From an uncultured Bacilli bacterium (lineage in GTDB: Bacteria > Bacillota_I > Bacilli_A > RF39 > UBA660): DNA of 9,600 nt. The translations under genes and the position numbers were made by a program. The notes below the pieces were generated by a model that had not been told where the DNA came from, ran no database searches, and was given only the letters and a program-made list of their open reading frames with translations. The stretch lies in the NCBI GenBank assembly GCA_934149245.1, contig CAKPER010000041.1:1-9600 (forward strand). The letters run 5' to 3'. Below, piece by piece: positions 5,415 to 9,600 of this stretch; positions within the stretch are counted from its first letter, which is position 1, and every line of letters starts with the position of its first letter.

Positions 5415-6169
5415 ACTTCAATTAACTCCGTTTCTTCATTTTGTTTAGCTATTATTATTTCAGGCCCTAGATTTTCTTCATCTTTAAGTCTTTTAACTAA
5501 AGTTTCATATGCTAATTTTTCTGTATTATTCTTTTCAGATAAATGAGCTAAAATAATATGCTTAGTTTTATTCCCCATAAATGTTGATAAATATCTAGCT
5601 GAATCATAATTAGATAAATGTCCTTTATCTCCTAATATTCTCTGTCTAAGTTTAAAAGGATATGGACCATTATTTAGCATTTCTATATCATGATTAGATT
5701 CCATTATATATAAATCTTTATTTTTTAATTTTGGAAAATATTTTTCATTTATATATCCTGTATCAGTTATGTATGCTAAAGATTTATCACTTCCATTTAT
5801 AATATATCCAACAGAATCTGGAGCATCATGAGAAGTCTTTACAACATCAACATGAATGTCTCCAATTGTTAATTCATTTTTATCTATCAAATAATAATTA
5901 TCAATGTAATCAAGTTCATTTAATATTCCTTTGGTTGCATAAATAACAGGATTATATTTTTTTGAAAACACTTTAAGCCCCTTTATATGATCAACGTGAG
6001 TATGAGTAATAAGTATAGCATCTATTTTATTTGGGTCGATCCTCATTTCTTTCAATTTATCTGCAACATACTTACAACTATTTCCAATATCTATTAATAT
6101 TTTAGTATTTTCATACTCAATATAAGTAGTATTACCACTACTACCTGAAGATAAAACTTTTACTCTCAT
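5411..6169 (-). CDS. walJ: WalJ/YycJ-type metallo-beta-lactamase-fold hydrolase
   Basis: This cytoplasmic metallo-hydrolase belongs to the WalJ (YycJ) family. It is linked in Bacilli to the WalRK cell-wall regulon and to coordination of division with replication, with suggested nuclease-like activity. The 252-residue protein starts with LSSGSSGNTTYIE (6-18), then the metal motif HTHVDH (56-61; family members often have HEHSDH), HDAPDSVGY (114-122), TDTG (135-138, metal Asp 136), ESNHD (157-161), GHLSN (183-187) and LAHLSEKNNT (207-216). All expected metal ligands are present. It overlaps the M23 peptidase gene by ATGA upstream and rlmH by ATGA downstream. The placement between dnaB and rlmH recalls Bacillus, where walJ lies shortly upstream of htrA and rlmH. 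The substrate is not established by sequence. Confidence 0.93.
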   Translation of the reverse strand: MRVKVLSSGSSGNTTYIEYENTKILIDIGNSCKYVADKLKEMRIDPNKIDAILITHTHVDHIKGLKVFSKKYNPVIYATKGILNELDYIDNYYLIDKNELTIGDIHVDVVKTSHDAPDSVGYIINGSDKSLAYITDTGYINEKYFPKLKNKDLYIMESNHDIEMLNNGPYPFKLRQRILGDKGHLSNYDSARYLSTFMGNKTKHIILAHLSEKNNTEKLAYETLVKRLKDEENLGPEIIIAKQNEETELIEV

Positions 6170-7683
6170 TTATATAAAGTTAGAGGATCGAAAGGCTTTC
6201 CACCACTTAATGGGTTTCCACGTGATGCTGCAAAGTGCAAATGCGTACCACTATAAGGACTTGACTTGCTAGGTGCTGGATATACTTCTCCAGTATTTCC
6301 CATAGTAGCAATTTTTTGACCTCTTGATACGGTTTGACCTTCTTTTACTAAAATAGTAGATAAATGCATATAATATGTATAATAATTGGCATTATTATGA
6401 TTAATTAAAATATAATTTCCTCGTCTTCCATTGCAAGAAGAATTACCTGCTGTACAACCACCAACTGCTGCAACAACAGTTCCATTATTAGCAGCATATA
6501 TAGAAGAGCCATAACCAGGACCATATATATCAACAGCAGCATGCATAGATCCCCAACGATAACCAAAATAAGTAGTAATTGTATATGGGTTATCTGTAGG
6601 CCATGCCCAATATGATAAATCTGCAACATTAGGTATTTCTTTATCACCTTTAACAATAACTTTATTTATAGTTGGTTTTAATTCTGTAGAACTAAGAGTA
6701 ACAGTATCAGATAATTGACCATTAATATACTGATACTCACGACTTACTCTATATAAACCTTTTTCTCCTTCTTGAGAAACATATTCTGTTCCTTGAAGTT
6801 CATTTTCATCATATTTTATATCTACTCCAAAATTTCTTTCTTCATCACTAACATCATTAACTTCTACTACAACATTTACAATTGGAGCAATTAAGCCAAC
6901 ATTAACTTCTTGTCCAGTATATAAAAGAGTGTTTTCACTATTAAACTGTGAGTTTGCTAGCATAAACTCTTGAATACTTAACTTATTTGTATTAGCAACT
7001 GTTTCTATAGTATCTCCATCTTGAACAATATATGTGTTTTGCTTTTTGGTAGTACCGTATAGCATATATTTTGCTAATGTCGAAGACTTAGTGTATATAT
7101 CTTCATCAATAGAAATATAACTATTTTTATAAGTTATCTTTTCATCTATATCTATATTCTTAATAATATTTCCTGTATCTGTTATTTTTTTCTGACTATT
7201 ATTCATATAATTATTATAATCATCTTTATCAACAAAAGACTTAACCAAAGACTCTAGAGCATCATCAAATATTTTCTTACTTAAAGTATATATTTTTTTT
7301 GGTTTGCTTTTTTTATCTTTACTATTTATTGTAATAACAGTACCCTTTATTGTAAATTGTTTAACTTTAGTTAATTTATTATATATTTTTTCGTTTGATT
7401 CTATATTATTATCATAAGTTATAACTTTTTTTATTACAACTCCATTAGGCATATATACTTTATTAACGCCATATTTTCTTTTAATAGTATTTTCTTTTTT
7501 ATTGATGTATTCTTCAAAAGAATTCTTGTCTTCAATTGTTCCTATAATATCTCCATCCAAGTAAACATTATATACAGTTTTAGGATTACTATTGTTATTA
7601 TGAGTAAATCCTAAGGCTACAACTAAAACAAGGATTAAAAGTATTGATATATAATAAGATATTTTAAAGCCATTATTTAGCAC
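6166..7683 (-). CDS. membrane-anchored LysM-G5-M23 peptidoglycan hydrolase
   Basis: With the GTG start at 7681-7683 the product is 505 residues. A membrane helix at about 9-26 (ISYYISILLILVLVVALGF) anchors it with the rest outside. A roughly 190-residue lysine-rich region of unknown fold follows, then LysM (217-262; YIVQDGDTIETVA), a G5 domain (about 269-345) and a C-terminal LytM/M23 zinc endopeptidase. Catalytic residues are visible: H381 and D385 (MHAAVDI), H440 (YYMHLS), and H481/H483 (THLHFA). M23 enzymes cut peptide cross-links in the wall; LysM binds glycan. A Cys pair (C410, C417) lies in a loop near the active site. The first ORF codon would be 7746, but those extra 21 codons lie inside dnaB and end just at a good ribosome binding site, so I reject them. 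The gene overlaps dnaB by 11 nt and walJ by 4 nt. It occupies the place of walHI in Bacillus-like order. Confidence 0.9.
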   Translation of the reverse strand: MLNNGFKISYYISILLILVLVVALGFTHNNNSNPKTVYNVYLDGDIIGTIEDKNSFEEYINKKENTIKRKYGVNKVYMPNGVVIKKVITYDNNIESNEKIYNKLTKVKQFTIKGTVITINSKDKKSKPKKIYTLSKKIFDDALESLVKSFVDKDDYNNYMNNSQKKITDTGNIIKNIDIDEKITYKNSYISIDEDIYTKSSTLAKYMLYGTTKKQNTYIVQDGDTIETVANTNKLSIQEFMLANSQFNSENTLLYTGQEVNVGLIAPIVNVVVEVNDVSDEERNFGVDIKYDENELQGTEYVSQEGEKGLYRVSREYQYINGQLSDTVTLSSTELKPTINKVIVKGDKEIPNVADLSYWAWPTDNPYTITTYFGYRWGSMHAAVDIYGPGYGSSIYAANNGTVVAAVGGCTAGNSSCNGRRGNYILINHNNANYYTYYMHLSTILVKEGQTVSRGQKIATMGNTGEVYPAPSKSSPYSGTHLHFAASRGNPLSGGKPFDPLTLYK

Positions 7684-9019
7684 TAGAACCACCTTCTTTT
7701 TTAATCGACAAGAATGTCGATGTTTTCTTTTTAAATAACATATCAATTGTTGCGATTGGACCGTTACGATGTTTTAATATAATCAATTGTATTGGAACTG
7801 GTAGATTATCATCAACTGGTGTCTCAACTTGGGGTGCATGTAGTGCTGCTACTATATCAGCATCTTGCTCTATAGAGCCAGATTCCCTTAAATCAGATAA
7901 AACGGGCTTTTTATCTTCACGTTTTTCAACATTTCTGGATAATTGCGACAATGCTATAACAGGAACTTCTAACTCAAGAGCCATAGTTTTTAAGTTTCTA
8001 GATATTTCTGATACTTCTTGTTGTCTCGAATTAGAATATCTAGAGGAAGAATCTATTAATTGTAAATAGTCAATTATGACTAAACCTAAGCCTTCACCCA
8101 TAGTAGATAGTCGTCTACATTTAGCTTTAATTTCACCAGCAGTAATTCCTCCTGCATCGTGGAAATAAATATTTGTATCAGCAAGTTGACTAACTGCTTC
8201 ATTAACTCGTCTCCAGTCCTCATTTTCAAGTCTACCAGTTTGTAATTTTTTGTTATCAATTTGACCTAATGAACTTATCATTCTCATTATTAATTGCTCT
8301 GCTGGCATTTCCAATGAAAATATTGCTATATTTTTTTTAGTACTTTTAGCAGCAGCACAAGCTATATTTAAGGCAAAGGCTGTTTTACCAACGGCAGGAC
8401 GAGCGGCAACTATTACTAATTGAGTAGGACTAAAGCCATTAGTTAAATTATCTAAATCAACTAATCCTGTAGTAAGTCCTGTAACTCCGCCTTTATTTTT
8501 TGCAAGAACTTCCAAATCATTTTGTGCTTTATCTAATACTTCTCTAACAGTTCTAAATTCAGAAGTTTTCCTTGATTTTGAGACATTTAAAATGTTTTTT
8601 TCAGCATTTTCAACAAAATCATTTACTTTAATATCTGGACTGTTAGCATCAGTGATAATATTAGTTGCAACTTCTATCATTTTTCGCAATGTAAATTTTT
8701 CTAAAACGGTATCTATGTAATAAGAAATATTAGCTCCTGTTGCTACAGTATTAATAACATTATTTAAATACTCAACACCACCTATTTGAACTAAGTATCC
8801 TTTATTCATAGCTTCAGCTGTAACAGTAGTAGCATCAATAGGTTTTTTAGCAAAATATAAATCTTGAACTACCTCAAATATTTTACTATGACTGTCTAAA
8901 TAAAAAGCTTCCTTAGAAACTTCTTCACAAGCTTTTTGTAATGCATTAAAAGAATAAAACATTGAACCTAGCAATGCTTTTTCAGCTTCAATATTATTTG
9001 GTAATCCACTATTATTCAT
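7673..9019 (-). CDS. dnaB: replicative DNA helicase DnaB (DnaC in Bacillus)
   Basis: This hexameric helicase unwinds DNA at the replication fork and binds primase. The 448-residue protein has the N-terminal primase-interaction domain (about 5-105, starting LPNNIEAEKALLGSM), a linker near 150-180, and the RecA-like motor: Walker A ARPAVGKT (206-213), catalytic Glu in SLEMP (E237), Walker B VIIDYLQL (D317), ALSQLSR (356-362), DLRESGSIEQDADIV (376-390) and the arginine finger in KHRNGP (R418). Length and order are normal for the family. After DADIV the usual Phe/Leu-Tyr-Arg-Asp segment is replaced by AALHAPQVETPVDDNLPVP. No intein or insertion is present. It starts 8 nt after rplI with AGGTG 5 nt upstream of the ATG; rplI-dnaB adjacency is a conserved Bacillota arrangement. 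Confidence 0.97.
   Translation of the reverse strand: MNNSGLPNNIEAEKALLGSMFYSFNALQKACEEVSKEAFYLDSHSKIFEVVQDLYFAKKPIDATTVTAEAMNKGYLVQIGGVEYLNNVINTVATGANISYYIDTVLEKFTLRKMIEVATNIITDANSPDIKVNDFVENAEKNILNVSKSRKTSEFRTVREVLDKAQNDLEVLAKNKGGVTGLTTGLVDLDNLTNGFSPTQLVIVAARPAVGKTAFALNIACAAAKSTKKNIAIFSLEMPAEQLIMRMISSLGQIDNKKLQTGRLENEDWRRVNEAVSQLADTNIYFHDAGGITAGEIKAKCRRLSTMGEGLGLVIIDYLQLIDSSSRYSNSRQQEVSEISRNLKTMALELEVPVIALSQLSRNVEKREDKKPVLSDLRESGSIEQDADIVAALHAPQVETPVDDNLPVPIQLIILKHRNGPIATIDMLFKKKTSTFLSIKKEGGSSAK
7681..7695 (-). promoter_or_regulatory. ribosome binding site deciding the M23 gene start
   Basis: AAGGTGG (7689-7695) lies 5 nt before GTG (7681-7683), inside the last codons of dnaB. The GTG is immediately followed by CTAAATAA, which contains the dnaB stop in another frame. 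It gives a protein starting directly before its membrane helix, as expected for an exported anchor. Confidence 0.7.
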
Positions 9020-9027
9020 TATAACAC

Positions 9028-9468
9028 CTACTTCTCAACTAATTGTATTTTTAAATTACAAATAACCCCTTTATATAAATTAAGCGAAACTAAATGTACA
9101 CCTAAACTACTTATAGTTCCATCAATTTTTATAATTTTTTTATCAACTTTATAACCAAGTTTTAATAATTCTTCATGTATTTGTTTGCTACTAATAGAGC
9201 CAAAAACTTTTCCGTTATTACATTTTACAACAAACTTTAAAGTTATTTTTTCTAATTCTTCTTTAAGTTTTAAAGCATTACTTCTTGCTTCTTCATCTTG
9301 TTCTTTTTTTATTTTCAATTCTTTATCTAATATGCTAGCACTACCTTTGGTATACTTTACAGCATAACCATTTTTTATTAAGTAATTGATAGCATAGCCA
9401 TCACTAACTTCTTTTATTTCATTAACTTTTCCTTGCTTTTTTAAATCTTTAATAAAAATAACTTTCAT
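9028..9468 (-). CDS. rplI: 50S ribosomal protein bL9
   Basis: bL9 binds 23S rRNA near the L1 stalk base and reaches toward the neighbouring ribosome through a long helix, helping maintain frame fidelity. With ATG at 9466-9468 it is 146 residues, close to the family's usual 148. The N domain reads MKVIFIKDLKKQGK and continues with the diagnostic VSDGYAINYLI (about 21-31). The connecting helix spans about 40-75, and the C domain has GKVFGSISSKQI (about 86-97). A GTG three codons earlier (9475-9477) is in frame but lies inside the AAAGGGTGA Shine-Dalgarno, so the ATG is preferred. It is first in the rplI-dnaB-M23-walJ-rlmH unit. Its stop TAG overlaps the dnaB ribosome binding site. Confidence 0.97.
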   Translation of the reverse strand: MKVIFIKDLKKQGKVNEIKEVSDGYAINYLIKNGYAVKYTKGSASILDKELKIKKEQDEEARSNALKLKEELEKITLKFVVKCNNGKVFGSISSKQIHEELLKLGYKVDKKIIKIDGTISSLGVHLVSLNLYKGVICNLKIQLVEK

Positions 9469-9491
9469 ACTAATCACCCTTTACAAGTCTA

Positions 9492-9520
9492 ATTATACTA
9501 TAAATCATAATTTAAGTAAA
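9492..9520 (-). promoter_or_regulatory. promoter of the rplI-dnaB unit
   Basis: TATAAT (9492-9497) and TTTACT (9515-9520, 4/6 of the -35 consensus) are 17 nt apart. The predicted start is about 17-20 nt upstream of the rplI ATG, just ahead of the ribosome binding site. It directly follows a terminator hairpin, consistent with a new transcription unit. Confidence 0.65.
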
Positions 9521-9551
9521 GAAAAGAACTCTAGAATACTCCAAAGTTCTT
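9518..9551 (-). terminator. terminator of the gene upstream of rplI
   Basis: A 28-nt hairpin (9524-9551) with arms AAGAACTTTGGA and TTCTAGAGTTCTT-type pairing gives up to 12 bp including two G-U pairs on a GTAT loop, in minus-strand RNA. It is followed by TTCTTT, a weak U-tract. On the plus strand the wobble pairs become mismatches, so the minus orientation is favoured. Confidence 0.55.
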
Positions 9552-9555
9552 CTTA

Positions 9556-9600
9556 TTATTTATGTAATTTTCTTCCTTTTATTTTTCTAATTTTTCGTCG
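9556..9600 (-). CDS. C-terminal 14 codons of an unidentified upstream gene
   Basis: One minus-strand frame is open from the window edge and ends at TAA (9556-9558), encoding RRKIRKIKGRKLHK, a very basic tail. It ends 4 nt before the terminator hairpin, as expected for a gene end. In Bacillota the gene before rplI is often gdpP or another housekeeping gene, but 14 residues do not allow identification. It could also be a chance open frame in AT-rich sequence. Confidence 0.4.
   Translation of the reverse strand, partial: RRKIRKIKGRKLHK

Noticed and set aside
6405..6656. Second minus-strand frame inside the M23 gene
   Set aside because: It is the shifted reading of the M23 catalytic domain, and its Leu/Met-rich low-complexity translation shows no family match.
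7684..7746. Upstream extension of the M23 gene by 21 codons
   Set aside because: It lies entirely within dnaB, has a basic composition (KRKHRHSCRLKKK) typical of an out-of-frame reading, and the GTG at 7681-7683 has a well-spaced AAGGTGG.
9185..9367. Plus-strand open frame of 60 codons
   Set aside because: Antisense to rplI, a certain gene.
9469..9477. In-frame GTG start for rplI three codons upstream
   Set aside because: The GTG is part of the Shine-Dalgarno for the ATG at 9466-9468, and bL9 proteins begin with MKVIF-like residues.
1..9600. tRNA, rRNA, CRISPR arrays and riboswitches
   Set aside because: I saw no cloverleaf-like GC-richer segments, no regularly spaced repeats and no long structured leaders; the intergenic gaps are too short for them.

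Overview
The window is a compact, AT-rich stretch of bacterial chromosome with every recognisable gene on the minus strand. Gene content and order (rplI, dnaB, a cell-wall peptidase, walJ, rlmH) match the low-GC Gram-positive bacteria (Bacillota, Bacilli). The extreme A+T bias, tiny intergenic gaps and overlapping starts suggest one of the reduced, mostly uncultured relatives of the Mollicutes. TGA ends three genes (ylxM, walJ, the M23 gene) and Trp is encoded by TGG, so the standard bacterial code applies rather than the Mycoplasma code. The lineage is inference; no rRNA is present.

In transcription order (high to low coordinates): the last 14 codons of an unidentified basic protein and a terminator (9518-9600); a promoter at 9492-9520; then rplI (bL9), dnaB (replicative helicase), an M23/LysM/G5 membrane-anchored peptidoglycan hydrolase, walJ (metallo-beta-lactamase fold) and rlmH (23S rRNA methyltransferase). 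The last four junctions are an 8-nt gap or overlaps of 11, 4 and 4 nt. recA follows within 100 nt with its own consensus promoter and a near-consensus Gram-positive LexA box, and ends at a short terminator. A second unit starts from an extended -10 promoter: ftsY (SRP receptor), ylxM (SRP-associated UPF0122), a 65-residue protein with a C-terminal membrane segment, and a 304-residue single-module AAA+ ATPase resembling the first ATPase domain of ClpA/ClpB/ClpC. Low coordinates hold one end of an ISL3-family insertion sequence whose transposase runs off the window.

Most of the window is conserved housekeeping: replication, translation, wall remodelling, DNA repair and protein targeting. The part not explained by known biology is the end of the ftsY unit, where a small membrane protein and a stripped-down Clp-like ATPase lacking the usual pore-loop motif are translationally coupled behind two SRP-pathway genes. 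This is the best candidate for an undescribed system, possibly a membrane-associated AAA+ machine working alongside SRP targeting. That role is inference from gene order and sequence only.
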